NCBI GenBank assembly: GCA_016235455.1
Contig: JACRKZ010000086.1
Span: forward strand, 1 to 39,958
Reading direction: 5' to 3'
Source: Armatimonadota bacterium
Lineage (GTDB): Bacteria; Armatimonadota; UBA10988
Length of the DNA: 39,958 nucleotides
A program made the translations under genes and the position numbers. The stretch's first letter is position 1, and each line of letters opens with the position of its first letter. The notes under the pieces were generated by a model. The model was not told where the DNA came from. It made no database searches and saw only the letters and a list, made by a program, of their open reading frames with translations. This document shows positions 15,632 through 25,160 of this stretch, piece after piece.

Positions 15632-17008
15632 TCACTGTCCGTGGGCAGCGGGCGCCCCTGGGGCAGGCGGCGACTGCGTCGAGGTCGAGCCGTCGAGCAT
15701 GGCCTGGTACCAGAATCCCGCGCGCCTGACCTGGCCCCACGCACAGTGATGCCGGGTCGGACCGGACGCCTTGTCGGCCACGAGGGGCGCGCCCTCGCTG
15801 CCCTCGATCTCGGCGAAGGCCAGCACCTTGCGCAGATTGACCATGCCCGCGAGCCGCTTGCCCGCGAGGGCTGGCGAGTAAGCGTAAGAGATGAGCGCGG
15901 CATTGGCCGCCGCCGGACAGACAAAGGGCGAGCCTCCGTCGCGCGGCTTGGCCACCAGCGGACGCAGCGCCTCCAGCCAGCCGTCCGCGGGCGGCAGCTT
16001 GCCATCGTGGCCGGCGGCATACTCCTTGAGGGCTTTGGCCAGATTCCTCATGCGCTCGGAGCAGGCATCGCTCTGCTCCTGGTCGCGCGTGGCTCGCTCG
16101 AAGGTCCAATCGTCGGGCAACACCATCGCTTCGCCGGTGGCCGTGGCGTAGATGATCGTCTTGCCGTGGCGGCCGCGCAAGGCGTCTAGCCGGTTCGGCG
16201 TGAAGGTCATGTTGGCGGCATCGCCCTTGACGCAGGCCAAGGTCACCGTCCGGCGCTGGTGCTCCCAGTCGTTGTTCAGCTCGGTGCCGCCCAACTCGGC
16301 ATTGAAGGCGTAGCTGAACTCCTCGTCGTCATGGTCGGGGCAGACCATGGCCTTGGGGTCCTCCAGGTAGGGCAGCAGTTCGTCGTACCAGGTGGCCGCC
16401 GCCGGCAGCTTGTCGCGATGCTCCTCGGCATAGCTGCGCAGCGCCTGGGCCAGTTCGCGCAGCTTGCTCATGCACTGCCAGGGCTGGGCATCCTCGGGCT
16501 CGGCCAAGGCGCCCTCGGGCACCGCGTCCATCATCTTGGCGATGCTCATGATCACGCTCTTGCCGTCGGGCGCGGTGGCCTGCAGGCTGGCCGCCAGATC
16601 CACCAGCCAGGTGCCGTCGGCCTGCTTGGCCAGGACCAGCTTGGGCTGCAAGGTGACGGTCTTGGTCAGATCGTAGGTGACCTTGTCCGCGCCAGCCGTC
16701 GCAGGTGCAGGTACCGCCATCAGCGTCGACTTGGGCATGGGGAACAGCGCCAGCTCGGCCAGACCGACCTCGCTGAGCAGCTGGCCCTCCGGCCCGCGCG
16801 TCATCTGGCCGACAAAGAGCGTGAGGAACGTGTCCAGGTTCTTCTCGCGCGCGCTGAACTCACGTACAGCCACCAGATCGGAGCGCTGCACGGCGTTGAG
16901 ATAAGCTTGCGCTACCGCCTCGGGCTTGGTGCGGTCCACCGCAGGCGCCTGGGCCCACGCCGCCACGCCTGCCAGCAGCCCGATCGCCATCCATCGCCAC
17001 CGCCCCAT
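15632..17008 (-). CDS. Exported protein with two prepilin-like repeat units
   Basis: 458 residues with signal peptide MGRWRWMAIGLLAGVAAWAQA. Residues about 22-185 form an alpha/beta domain (KPEAVAQAYLNAVQRSDL...) like an NTF2-type fold. Two similar units follow: 'LRELAQALRSYAEEHRDKLP', W, L-P-Y, CPDH, SYAFNAEL; and 'MRNLAKALKEYAAGHDGKLP', W, L-R-P, CPAA, SYAYSPAL. This helix plus C-P plus S-Y-A-F order occurs in pseudopilin-like (H-x9-DG, DUF1559-type) proteins, though the N-terminal prepilin cleavage helix is absent. The ATG at 17008 is chosen because GGAG lies six bases before it; ATG at 17020 is possible. Function unknown. Confidence 0.7.
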   Translation of the reverse strand: MGRWRWMAIGLLAGVAAWAQAPAVDRTKPEAVAQAYLNAVQRSDLVAVREFSAREKNLDTFLTLFVGQMTRGPEGQLLSEVGLAELALFPMPKSTLMAVPAPATAGADKVTYDLTKTVTLQPKLVLAKQADGTWLVDLAASLQATAPDGKSVIMSIAKMMDAVPEGALAEPEDAQPWQCMSKLRELAQALRSYAEEHRDKLPAAATWYDELLPYLEDPKAMVCPDHDDEEFSYAFNAELGGTELNNDWEHQRRTVTLACVKGDAANMTFTPNRLDALRGRHGKTIIYATATGEAMVLPDDWTFERATRDQEQSDACSERMRNLAKALKEYAAGHDGKLPPADGWLEALRPLVAKPRDGGSPFVCPAAANAALISYAYSPALAGKRLAGMVNLRKVLAFAEIEGSEGAPLVADKASGPTRHHCAWGQVRRAGFWYQAMLDGSTSTQSPPAPGAPAAHGQ

Positions 17009-17131
17009 GGTCGTCTCCATCACATACTGCTCAACGCGTGAGCAACCAGAATCGTTCGCCGAGGTGGCGACGGCTCCTCTGCGCGATGGCAGGCCCGCCA
17101 TGTAACGCCCATCTGTATGGCACCACGATGG

Positions 17132-17154
17132 GTATCGATACATACTACGATACA
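17132..17154. promoter_or_regulatory. Palindrome and direct repeat in the divergent intergenic region
   Basis: GTATCGATAC (17132-17141) is a perfect palindrome. Its right half, CGATACA, recurs 12 bases on (17136-17142 and 17148-17154). This is locally A/T-rich DNA between the divergent prepilin-like-repeat and chemoreceptor genes, a natural site for an operator. Confidence 0.35.
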
Positions 17155-17217
17155 AGCCTTCAGACGGACCTTCGACAGACCCAATGTAACATCAACATGA
17201 ACGCCGCACGGGCGAGA

Positions 17218-17236
17218 GGCCCCAGCTAGCGGGGCC
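17218..17236 (+). promoter_or_regulatory. Hairpin in the chemoreceptor leader
   Basis: GGCCCC and GGGGCC form a 6-bp stem with loop AGCTAGC, 30 bases ahead of the chemoreceptor ATG and just before its AAGGTAGG ribosome site. It could stabilise or attenuate the mRNA; there is no T-run. Confidence 0.3.
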
Positions 17237-17266
17237 GACGGAGCGGAGCAAGGTAGGCAAATCGCT

Positions 17267-19216
17267 ATGCTGAGGAAACAGTCGTTGGGCAAGAAACTCG
17301 TCGCGAGCTTCGGCTCGCTGCTGGTGCTGGCGCTGGTGCTGGGGGCCGTGGCCTGGATGGGTATCAGCTACCTGTCGGGCGCGCACGCCCGATCTGCCAA
17401 CGCGGCGCAGTGCCGCTTGCTGCTGGGAGAGTGCGTGACCGCCCATCGAGCCTTTGCGGACGCGGGTTTTGAGAAGACGGATCCCGAGGGCAAGGGCTGG
17501 GACGTTGTCTTCGCCGACCTGGCTGACAAGGCGACCAAGCAGATGCAGAGGCTGGCCGGCTTCGCGCGCGGCACCGAACAGACGGGCCTGGTGAAGCAGT
17601 CGGCCGAGAAAGTGGCTGCCTACCAAGCGGGTTTTGAGAAGCTGGTTACGGCGCGCCGGACGCTGGAGGAGAAGCGGTCGGCCTGGAGCGCGGCAGGCAA
17701 AGCTGGCAGCGAGACGGTCGCCAAGGTGAACACCTGGCTCGACGGTGGCATGGCGCAGGCCGACTCCGGCTCGGTGGCCCGCTGGGCCAAGTACGCCCAG
17801 GTCCTCAACAGCCAGGTCATGGCGGGATTCTACCTGTGCCGCACCAACGGCATCTACCTGATTCTGACCCGCTCGGACTCCTACTGGCAGACCTACCAAG
17901 AGGTGTCGGCGAAGGCGACGCAGGGCGCGGCCGACTGGGCCGCCGTGGCGCCAACGGACACGGGGCTGGCCGCTCAAGCGACGGCCATGAAGGAAGCCAT
18001 TGCCGCTCACCGGGCCGGCGGCGAGGCGTTCTACGCGGCGGTGGTTGCGCACCGCGCCGCCGAGAAGATCGTCGCTGACGCCAATGCCGACGCCGTGGCC
18101 ACGGTGACCAAACTGCAGCAAGTGTTCGCGCAGGCCGCGGAGCGGCTGGTCCGCCTGGCCCGACTGCTGTTCCTGGTGGTGACGGCGGTCATCGTCGTGC
18201 TGGGCCTCTGGCTGTCGCGCACCATGACCCTCGACATCGCCGGGCGCTTGCGCGCGGCGGTGTCGCACCTGTCGGAGGGTGCGGAGCATGTGGCCAGTGC
18301 TTCTTCGCACATCAGCACGGCCAGTTCCCAGATCGCCTCGGGTGCCAGTGAACAGGCGTCGAGCCTGGAAGAGAGCACCGCGTCCTTGGTCGAGATGGCT
18401 TCGATGACCCAGCAGACGGCGGATCAGACGAAGGCCACCAACAGCATCGCCCGCCAGGCCGAGGAAGCCGCCGCGCGCGGCTCGGAGGCCATGGGCCGCA
18501 TGAACGACGCCATCGCGGAGATCAAGCAGTCCAGCGACGAGACGGCCAAGATCCTGAGGACCATCGAAGAGATAGCGTTCCAGACGAACCTGTTGGCGCT
18601 CAACGCGGCGGTTGAGGCAGCGCGCGCGGGTGACGCCGGCAAGGGCTTCGCCGTGGTGGCCGAGGAGGTGCGCAACCTGGCCCAACGCAGCGCCGAGGCC
18701 GCCAAGAACACCGGCGACCTGATCGGCCGTTCGCAGCACAACGCCGACCGCGGCGTGGCGGTGGCCAGCGAAGTGGCCCAGATGCTCTCGGCCATCGAGG
18801 CCGGCGCGCGCCAGACAGCTCAGCTCCTGGAGCAGACCGTGATGGCCACCGACGAGCAGTCCAAGGGCATCGACCAGATCAGCTCGGCCGTCACCTCGAT
18901 GGACACGGTCACCCAGGCCTTCGCCGCCAGCGCCGAAGAGGCTACTTCGGCCGCCACCGAGCTGTCCGACCAGGCCGGGCAGTTGCGCGATCTGGTGCGC
19001 GACCTGAACGAGATGGTGGAGGGCGCCGGTCAGACGGCGCCGGCTCTGGCAGCGCCGGCCCACCCGCGGCCCGCGGTGGCAGCGCGTCCAGCGGCAGCCG
19101 CCAAATCAGTGTTGAGCGCGGGCGCAGCCCATCCGCCGCGCCTCAACCCGCCGCGCAACACCGGACCCGCGCCCGATGTGCGGATGCTCGACAGTGACGA
19201 GTTCGGCGACTTCTAG
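17267..19216 (+). CDS. Methyl-accepting chemotaxis protein
   Basis: 649 residues. First membrane helix about 12-36, a helical periplasmic ligand domain to about 295, second membrane helix about 297-318. The signalling hairpin tip reads [20 protein letters not shown] and [20 protein letters not shown] (about 434-480), near-identical to canonical receptors that bind CheA and CheW. No clear HAMP domain follows the second helix: the chain passes from [13 protein letters not shown] directly into the coiled coil. After the coiled coil comes an Ala/Pro-rich linker ending in SDEFGDF, possibly a tether for adaptation enzymes. AAGGTAGG precedes the ATG. No other chemotaxis gene lies nearby. Confidence 0.93.
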   Translation: MLRKQSLGKKLVASFGSLLVLALVLGAVAWMGISYLSGAHARSANAAQCRLLLGECVTAHRAFADAGFEKTDPEGKGWDVVFADLADKATKQMQRLAGFARGTEQTGLVKQSAEKVAAYQAGFEKLVTARRTLEEKRSAWSAAGKAGSETVAKVNTWLDGGMAQADSGSVARWAKYAQVLNSQVMAGFYLCRTNGIYLILTRSDSYWQTYQEVSAKATQGAADWAAVAPTDTGLAAQATAMKEAIAAHRAGGEAFYAAVVAHRAAEKIVADANADAVATVTKLQQVFAQAAERLVRLARLLFLVVTAVIVVLGLWLSRTMTLDIAGRLRAAVSHLSEGAEHVASASSHISTASSQIASGASEQASSLEESTASLVEMASMTQQTADQTKATNSIARQAEEAAARGSEAMGRMNDAIAEIKQSSDETAKILRTIEEIAFQTNLLALNAAVEAARAGDAGKGFAVVAEEVRNLAQRSAEAAKNTGDLIGRSQHNADRGVAVASEVAQMLSAIEAGARQTAQLLEQTVMATDEQSKGIDQISSAVTSMDTVTQAFAASAEEATSAATELSDQAGQLRDLVRDLNEMVEGAGQTAPALAAPAHPRPAVAARPAAAAKSVLSAGAAHPPRLNPPRNTGPAPDVRMLDSDEFGDF

Positions 19217-19238
19217 AGCACAGTGAAGCGAGCCCCCG

Positions 19239-19278
19239 CACCCACCCGCCCGAGCGCCAGGCTTCGGGCGGGTGGGTG
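19239..19278. terminator. Strong bidirectional hairpin terminator
   Basis: CACCCACCCGCCCGA (19239-19253) and TCGGGCGGGTGGGTG (19264-19278) pair perfectly over 15 bp with a 10-base loop. The structure sits between the chemoreceptor stop (19216) and the stop of the convergent hybrid kinase (19299), so it can serve both. The plus side is followed by TTGG only. Confidence 0.75.
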
Positions 19279-19298
19279 TTGGGCTGGCCGCTCGGTGT

Positions 19299-21890
19299 TC
19301 AGCGGCCCAACATGCGCCGGACTCGTTCGACGAGCACCGCGGGCGAGAAGGGCTTCTCGATGAGCTCGACGCCGTCGTCGAGAACGCCGTGGTGGCCGAG
19401 CGCGTCGGCTGTGTAGCCCGACATGAACAGCACGGGCAGGCCGGGACGCATGGCGGTCACGGTGGCCGCCACCTCGGCGCCGCTGGCCTTGGGAAGCACC
19501 ACATCACTGAGCAGCAAGTCGATGGGGCCCTCGTGGTCGGTCACGATGGCTCGAGCTTCGTCGATGTCGCGCGCCAACAGCACCACGAACCCTGATCGCG
19601 CCAGCGAGTTGAGCACCACGCCGCAGGCCAGGTCGTCATCCTCCACCACCAGCACCGTGCCCTCACTGCTCGGCGCCGCGGCGGACGGCTCGGGCCGCTC
19701 GGGCTCCGACGCCGGCGGGTCCACTGGGTCGGCGCCGGGCAGCCAGATGTGGAAGGCCGTGCCGTGACCCACCTCGGACTCCACGCGGATCGTACCGCCG
19801 CTCTGAGCCACGATGCCGTCGACCGTGGACAGGCCCAACCCTGTGCCACGGCCCAGCTCCTTGGTGGTGAAGAACGGTTCGAAGATGTGGTCGACCACCT
19901 CGGCCGGCATGCCGGAACCGGAGTCACTGACCACCAGGCAAGCGCCGGGCATGGGCTCGCCGTCTGGCCCAACCCTGTTGAGCGCGGCGGTGGCCAGGCG
20001 CAGCCGGCCGCTCTGCGGCATGGCATCGCGTGCGTTGACCGCCAGGTTCAGCAGCACCTGCTCCATCTGGCCGCGATCGATGGTGACGGGCGGCACATCG
20101 CGGCCCAACTCGCAGACCAGCTCGATGTGCTCGCCGATGAGCCGGCGCAGCATGCGCTCCATGCCGGAGACGATCGTGTTCAGATCCCACACACGCGGCG
20201 ACAGCATCTGCTTGCGGCTGAAGGCAAGCAGTTGGTGCGTCAGCCCACCGGCCCGCTCAGCGGCGCGCAGCACCTCGCCGAGCTCCTCGGCATGGGGGCC
20301 CGGTTCGGCCAGCATCATCTCCGTGTAGCCGAGGATGGTGGTGAGCAGGTTGTTGAAGTCGTGGGCCACGCCGCCGGCGAGTTGGCCGATGGCCTCCATC
20401 TTGGTCGACTGTCTCAGGCGCTCCTGCAGTTCGCGCTCGTCAGTCACGTCGCGACCCAGGCTGGAGGTGCCCACCACGACGCCATCGGCGTCCTTGAGCA
20501 GCGTGCGGTCCCAGACGAAACAGCGCCGCCGGCCGTCCCGGGTGACCACGTTGTATTCCAGGTGCGCTTCGCCCTCACCCGCACGCACCATCGCCTCGAA
20601 CTGCGCGCGCAGTTCGCCGTCGGGGTCGTCGGCCATGTCGGCGAACCAATCGGCGCCGATGAGCTGATCGGGCGCCGCGCCGATGGCCTGGCCGAAGGCC
20701 GCGTTGCAGTAGAGCAGGCGACCGCCCGCGTCGAGCATCGCGGCGCAGAGCCGCGTGGAGTCGAGCATGGAGGCCATGCGTCGCCGCGACTCGACCAGAT
20801 CGGCCTCAGCCTGCCGGCGCGCATCGGTGTCGCGCACCACGGCGAGCAGCCGGTCTTGACCGTCCAGCAGGCCCCGACGCAAAGACACCTCGGCCCAGAA
20901 TAGCGAGCCATCTTGCCGGCGACAGCGCCACTCGAAGACCTGCCGCTGCCCGGCCATGGCGCGTGCGCAATGGGCGAGCGCAGTGGCGCGGTCGAAGGGC
21001 GGGTCGCCGCGACTGAAGTCGACCACGGTGCGCCCCAGGCATTGCTCGCGCGTCGTGCCGAACATCAGGCAGGCCGCGGGGTTGGCGTCGATGATCAGAC
21101 CCGTCTCGGCGTCGTGGACCAGCACACCGTCGTCCAGCGAGTCGAACATCGTGCGGAAGCGGTCTTCGCTGGCCTCCACGTCGGCCATCGAGCGCGCCAG
21201 ACTGGCGGTCATGTGGTTGAAGCTGACCGCCAACGCGGCCAGTTCGTCGTCCATCACTTCGGGCGGCACGCGGGTGGCCAGGTCGCCGTCAGCCACGGCC
21301 TCGGCGGCCTGGGCAAAGATGTGTAGCGGCGCGCCGATGGCGGCCCAGATGAGGAATCCGCCGGCCAGCGCCACCAGCAGCAGGCTGGCACCCAGCTTGG
21401 ACAGCGCTGATCTGGCCAGCTTGGCCGTGGGCGCGTCGAGCTCGCCTTGCGCCGAGAAGACCACAACCACCAGGTCGGTGTCGTCACGCGGCACTCGCGC
21501 GTAGCCATAGATGCGGCCGTTGGCGTCTTCACCGGTGCCCCGCGGCTGGCGGTGTATGGCGCGAAGCGTCTCCGCGGAGAACCAGTGCCGGGCCGGCTGG
21601 CCATCCCAGCTGGCGTCCTGGCCATAGGCGACCGCGTCGTTCGCACCGACCACCAGCGCCTGGTGCAGCGGCCGCCGCTGCCGCAGCCAGCGTTGGCCCT
21701 CGGCTGGCGCTTCAGCCCAGCGCTGCGCCATCGCGCCCGCCAGCGCCTCATGCCGTTGGCCGACGATACCGCGAATGGCGCCGCGCACGTCGACGCCAAT
21801 GACCATGGAAACCACGGCCAGCGGCACCGCGGACAGCAGCAGGAACCACACGGTCAACCGCAGCGCCAGCGAACGACCGGTCCAGTTCAT
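19299..21890 (-). CDS. Membrane hybrid histidine kinase with C-terminal receiver
   Basis: 863 residues. Membrane helix about 12-35, a periplasmic sensor domain to about 155, second helix about 160-182, then HAMP, two PAS domains (FRTMFDSLDDGVLVHDAETG; LDAGGRLLYCNAAFGQAIGA), HisKA with phosphoacceptor His510 in GGVAHDFNNLL, and HATPase with NLAVNARDAMP, DSGSGMP and GRGTGLGLS. A Pro/Ala linker leads to a receiver (VLVVEDDD, phosphoacceptor Asp796 in LLLSDVVLP, and EKPFS). The HDFNN kinase type usually phosphorylates its own receiver and then a phosphotransfer protein or regulator, none of which is visible here. The ATG at 21890 follows GAGGGGG; four bases more upstream codons lack this. Confidence 0.92.
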   Translation of the reverse strand: MNWTGRSLALRLTVWFLLLSAVPLAVVSMVIGVDVRGAIRGIVGQRHEALAGAMAQRWAEAPAEGQRWLRQRRPLHQALVVGANDAVAYGQDASWDGQPARHWFSAETLRAIHRQPRGTGEDANGRIYGYARVPRDDTDLVVVVFSAQGELDAPTAKLARSALSKLGASLLLVALAGGFLIWAAIGAPLHIFAQAAEAVADGDLATRVPPEVMDDELAALAVSFNHMTASLARSMADVEASEDRFRTMFDSLDDGVLVHDAETGLIIDANPAACLMFGTTREQCLGRTVVDFSRGDPPFDRATALAHCARAMAGQRQVFEWRCRRQDGSLFWAEVSLRRGLLDGQDRLLAVVRDTDARRQAEADLVESRRRMASMLDSTRLCAAMLDAGGRLLYCNAAFGQAIGAAPDQLIGADWFADMADDPDGELRAQFEAMVRAGEGEAHLEYNVVTRDGRRRCFVWDRTLLKDADGVVVGTSSLGRDVTDERELQERLRQSTKMEAIGQLAGGVAHDFNNLLTTILGYTEMMLAEPGPHAEELGEVLRAAERAGGLTHQLLAFSRKQMLSPRVWDLNTIVSGMERMLRRLIGEHIELVCELGRDVPPVTIDRGQMEQVLLNLAVNARDAMPQSGRLRLATAALNRVGPDGEPMPGACLVVSDSGSGMPAEVVDHIFEPFFTTKELGRGTGLGLSTVDGIVAQSGGTIRVESEVGHGTAFHIWLPGADPVDPPASEPERPEPSAAAPSSEGTVLVVEDDDLACGVVLNSLARSGFVVLLARDIDEARAIVTDHEGPIDLLLSDVVLPKASGAEVAATVTAMRPGLPVLFMSGYTADALGHHGVLDDGVELIEKPFSPAVLVERVRRMLGR

Positions 21891-22024
21891 CCAGACCCCC
21901 TCGAAGCGTGTCATGCAGGCGCGGTGAGAAGCACCGCCGGCTGCCTGCCTCGATAAGCCGGACTAGTCTGCCACAATCCGCTGTCGACGTGGCGATCGTC
22001 GCCTCGGGAAACGTTACACCCGTG

Positions 22025-22807
22025 TCACGCAGCACCGATCGGACGTCGCGCTCGGCGGGGCATCGCCCACCAGGCGACGACGGTCAGCAGGCAGGTGACC
22101 GCGCATTCGGGCAACATGGCCGCGGCCACCAGCGCCGCCGACGTGCCGGTCAGCCGCGGCGCGCCCAGCACGCGCTGCACGACCGCGGGGTGCGCCCAGA
22201 GGTAGGCCAAGGAGATGGGCAGCAAGATGGCCAGGTAGTAGAGCAGCACGAGCCCGCACCAGCGGGCTAGGAACGGCAGCAGGCGGAGATCGGTGGCACA
22301 CCGCGCGGCCAGCCGCCGGTAGGCCAGCGCCACGGCCAGCGCGCCGGCGCAGTGCATCGCCATCGAGGTGGCGGTGAGGCCCGACATGGGCTCGAGGCTG
22401 CCGGCCAAGACGCCGATGAGCAGTGCCGGCCACGGCCCGGACAGAGCCGCGCCGAGCGTGACCAGCGTCTCGCGCGGGTCGACCATGATCTGTGTGCCAG
22501 GCAGGGTGACGTGCAGACCCGCCCCGATGACCAGCGCCGCCGAGAGCCCCGAGGCCAGCGCCACCAGCCAGCGCGTGGCGTCGGCGTTCAACCGCCGAGG
22601 GCGGAGTCGCACATGCGGCGGGCTGGCGGGCGGCAACGACTGATCGCAGAGCAAGGGCTGTCGCAGCGGCCGCGGCAAGGCGAACCAGACCGCGCTGGTG
22701 AAGAGCGCGGTGGCCACAAACTCATACGATGCGTCCACCAGGATCTTCGGGAGAGCCGTGCCGGCACCGAACCCGGAGGTCGCAGGACCGGCCCAGAGGG
22801 ATGGCAC
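22025..22807 (-). CDS. Polytopic membrane protein, LytS-type 5TMR-like (truncated by upstream stop)
   Basis: From the first usable codon, GTG at 22807, 260 residues with six or more hydrophobic helices. The stretch GTQIMVDPRETLVTLGAALSG followed by GPWPALLIGVLAG resembles the conserved D-x-R and G-G-P-x-x-G loops of LytS-type 5TM sensor domains, but no kinase, GGDEF or other output domain follows, so the assignment is tentative. The same frame continues upstream through a TAA at 22835-22837 into another membrane-helix sequence (described separately), so this is probably the larger piece of an interrupted gene. It is minus strand like its neighbours, between the hybrid kinase and the UroD-like gene. 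Confidence 0.5.
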   Translation of the reverse strand: MPSLWAGPATSGFGAGTALPKILVDASYEFVATALFTSAVWFALPRPLRQPLLCDQSLPPASPPHVRLRPRRLNADATRWLVALASGLSAALVIGAGLHVTLPGTQIMVDPRETLVTLGAALSGPWPALLIGVLAGSLEPMSGLTATSMAMHCAGALAVALAYRRLAARCATDLRLLPFLARWCGLVLLYYLAILLPISLAYLWAHPAVVQRVLGAPRLTGTSAALVAAAMLPECAVTCLLTVVAWWAMPRRARRPIGAA

Positions 22808-22834
22808 AGCCAGCGAGGCCAGGAGCGCGACGGG

Positions 22835-22996
22835 TTACAGCACACCCGCATAGTAGACCACCAACGCGCCAGCCCAGGCCAGCAGGAATGACCACCCATG
22901 CTGCCGGCAGCGCGGCGAGTCCGTGATGCGACGATAGGCCCACCCCATCCACAGACCGGCGGCCGCATGGCCCACCGACGGCAAAGCCCAACGCAC
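22835..22996 (-). pseudogene. N-terminal part of the interrupted membrane protein
   Basis: In the same frame as the 260-residue membrane protein, GTG at 22996 opens 53 codons: it starts RWALPSVGHAAAGLWMGWAY and ends SFLLAWAGALVVYYAGVL, then TAA, then PVALLASLAVPSLWAG without a shift. Two good membrane helices before the stop and a clean hydrophobic join after it suggest a single-base change (for example CAA or GAA to TAA) in one gene of about 323 codons. The start codon is a guess; the UroD-like stop lies 57 bases upstream. Confidence 0.5.
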
Positions 22997-23053
22997 ACCA
23001 CGCCGCCGCGGCCCGCCTCCGACTCTGCGTCCGCGCGCCTCGGGCCATGCCGG

Positions 23054-24214
23054 TCAGCCTCCGAGTTCGATCACTCGCTGGCGGTAGTAGCGGTAGTCGT
23101 CGAGCTTCACTTCTTCGGGCACGCCATGGTCGCAGGTCGGAATGTAGCCGCCGCGCTCACGCATGACCGGGATGATGCGCTGCAGTTCCGCCTCGATGGC
23201 CTCGCGGCCAGCGGCCAGGATGCGCTTGTCAATGCCGCCGAACAGCGCCAGATCCGGGTGTTCGCGGCCCGTGCGCACCACGTCGCAGCCGCTGGCCACC
23301 TCGAACGGGCTCATGGTGGTCATGCCGATCTCTTTGTACACGCCGATCACCGGGTCGGCGAAGCCGTCGGTGTCGATCTGGATGTACAGCCGGCGCTCGG
23401 GATCGAGCTGCCGCGCGCGCAGGTTGGTGATGAGTTGCTGGTAGTAGGGCAGCAGAAACTCGCGCATCATGGCCGGCGAGATCAGCGGACCATGGTTGTA
23501 GCAGATGTCCTCGGCGAAGAAGATCTCGTCGATGGTGACATGCTGCTGGTGCCGCGCGATGACCGCGTCGGCCAGCTCGAACCAGGTCTTCATGCAGTCG
23601 TGGACCAGCGCGGGGTTGTCGTGGAAGACGTACAGCGTCTCCTCGGGGCCCATCAGGCTGCGCAGGTACATGTACCCGCCGATCAGTCCCTGGACGATCA
23701 TGTAGCCCTGCCCGGCGCGCTCGCGGGCGGTGGCCATGCGCTGCTCGAGGGTGTCGAAGCGGCCTGGCGCATCGACCGCCATGCGCCACTTGACGTCTTC
23801 CTCCCAGGTGCGCTGGTCCTTGACCGGATGGTCGATGTAGTCAGGCATGAACCCGTCGCGCCGGCCGCGGAAGACCAGCAGCTTGCGGCCGGCATGGTCC
23901 TGATAGACCTCGTGCTCGCCGCGCTCCTCGACGGTCTTGACCTCGAACTCGGGCACGAACGCGGCCTCGCACCAGCCGAGCTGGCCCAAGCCGTGGCTGC
24001 CACCCGGGTCGTAGCCAAACTCGGCCGCGAGGTTGGCGCCTTTGGCCAGGCCCTGCTCATACCAGCGTTCGAGGCAGTAGAACCCGAATTCACGCCGCAC
24101 CAGCGGCGCGCCGGGCGTCACGGCATAGGTGTCACGCAACTTGCGCGCCGACTCGACCATCTGCTCGCGCGGCAGCAGGGCGTGGATGCCGTCGGCGGGA
24201 CGATTACTGGGCAT
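23054..24214 (-). CDS. Uroporphyrinogen decarboxylase (URO-D) superfamily protein
   Basis: 386 residues, soluble. The C-terminal half follows the URO-D barrel pattern: IDEIFFAEDICYNHGPLISP, YIQIDTDGFADPVIG, MSPFEVASGCDV, LALFGGIDKRIL and GGYIPTCDHGVPEEVKLDDY. That H-x-x-P-x-x-V ending and the long N-terminal region mark the heme-unrelated branch that includes methyltransferase-like enzymes, not HemE. The gene is last in an operon with an arabinose-type transporter, so a role with sugars or methylated compounds is possible but unproven. ATG at 24214 with AAAGG upstream, overlapping the permease stop by 11 bases. Confidence 0.8.
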   Translation of the reverse strand: MPSNRPADGIHALLPREQMVESARKLRDTYAVTPGAPLVRREFGFYCLERWYEQGLAKGANLAAEFGYDPGGSHGLGQLGWCEAAFVPEFEVKTVEERGEHEVYQDHAGRKLLVFRGRRDGFMPDYIDHPVKDQRTWEEDVKWRMAVDAPGRFDTLEQRMATARERAGQGYMIVQGLIGGYMYLRSLMGPEETLYVFHDNPALVHDCMKTWFELADAVIARHQQHVTIDEIFFAEDICYNHGPLISPAMMREFLLPYYQQLITNLRARQLDPERRLYIQIDTDGFADPVIGVYKEIGMTTMSPFEVASGCDVVRTGREHPDLALFGGIDKRILAAGREAIEAELQRIIPVMRERGGYIPTCDHGVPEEVKLDDYRYYRQRVIELGG

Positions 24215-25160
24215 GACTGGCCTTTCTACGCCATTGGTCGAACAGCACGGCGGCCAGCAAGATGCCGCCACGCACCACGTACTGGTAGTAGGTCTCGATG
24301 TTGGCCAGGTCCATGGCGTTCTGCACCGTGCCCATGATGAGCACGCCGACCACCACGCCGAGGATGCTGCCCGAGCCGCCGGTGAGCGAGACGCCGCCGA
24401 GCACGCAGCCGGAGATGCAGTCGAGCGCCAGGTTCTCGCCGACGTTGGGCTGGCCCATGTTCATGCGCGCGGCGGTGACGCAGCCGGCCAGGCCGGCGAC
24501 CAGCCCTTGGATGGTGAAGATCAGCACCCGCACGCGCTGCACCGGGATGCCCGAGAGTCGCGCGGCCTCCTTGTTGCCACCGATGGCCAGCGTCTGCCGG
24601 CCGAACGTGGTCATGTGCAGGAGGATGCCGAACAGCACCAGGCAGGCCAGCGTGACCCAGATGGGCGTCGGCACGCCCAGCCACTTGCCGATGCCCAGCC
24701 GGAAGAACGACACGACGGGGATGCTGACTGCTTGACCACGGCAGGCGATGAAGCCGATGCCTCGCGTGATCTGCATGGTCGCCAGGGTGGTGATCAACGC
24801 GTTGATGCCGAGCCTGGCGATGACCGTACCGTTGACCAGGCCGACCAGGCCGCCGAGCGCGATGCCGGCGGTCAGGCCCAGCAGAACGCTACCGCTCTTG
24901 CCAATGATGAGCGCACAGGTGACGCCCGAGGCCATGACGATGGAGCCCACCGACAGGTCGAAGTCGCCCGATGCCAGGCAGAACAGCATGGTGCAAGCCA
25001 CCATGCCGACCAGCGACACCGACGTGGCCAGGACGATCAGGTTGCCCTTGCTCGAGAAGTTTGCCACCGTGCCGCACAGCGTGGCAAACAGCACCACGAA
25101 CACGGCCGGCATGGCGAACTTGTCCAGCCAGCGCACCCAGTTTGCCCGCGAGGAGGCCAT
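24204..25160 (-). CDS. araH: Sugar ABC transporter permease, AraH/RbsC family
   Basis: 318 residues with eight to ten membrane helices. The region ARLGINALITTLATMQITRG plus GIGFIACRGQAVSI matches AraH-type permeases, and GGNKEAARLSGI is the loop that contacts the ATPase in the RbsC/AraH group. It should form the membrane channel for the pentose-type sugar delivered by the binding protein encoded upstream. The ATG overlaps that gene's stop (ATGA at 25160). No ATP-binding subunit (AraG type) occurs anywhere in the window, so the ATPase must come from elsewhere or be lost. The gene symbol is by similarity to the binding protein and this motif. Confidence 0.85.
   Translation of the reverse strand: MASSRANWVRWLDKFAMPAVFVVLFATLCGTVANFSSKGNLIVLATSVSLVGMVACTMLFCLASGDFDLSVGSIVMASGVTCALIIGKSGSVLLGLTAGIALGGLVGLVNGTVIARLGINALITTLATMQITRGIGFIACRGQAVSIPVVSFFRLGIGKWLGVPTPIWVTLACLVLFGILLHMTTFGRQTLAIGGNKEAARLSGIPVQRVRVLIFTIQGLVAGLAGCVTAARMNMGQPNVGENLALDCISGCVLGGVSLTGGSGSILGVVVGVLIMGTVQNAMDLANIETYYQYVVRGGILLAAVLFDQWRRKASHAQ

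Noticed and set aside
17192..19063. A 623-codon open frame antisense to the chemoreceptor
   Set aside because: It is rich in Arg, His, Gly and Leu with no domain, and lies opposite an unmistakable chemoreceptor. It is a by-product of GC-rich third positions.
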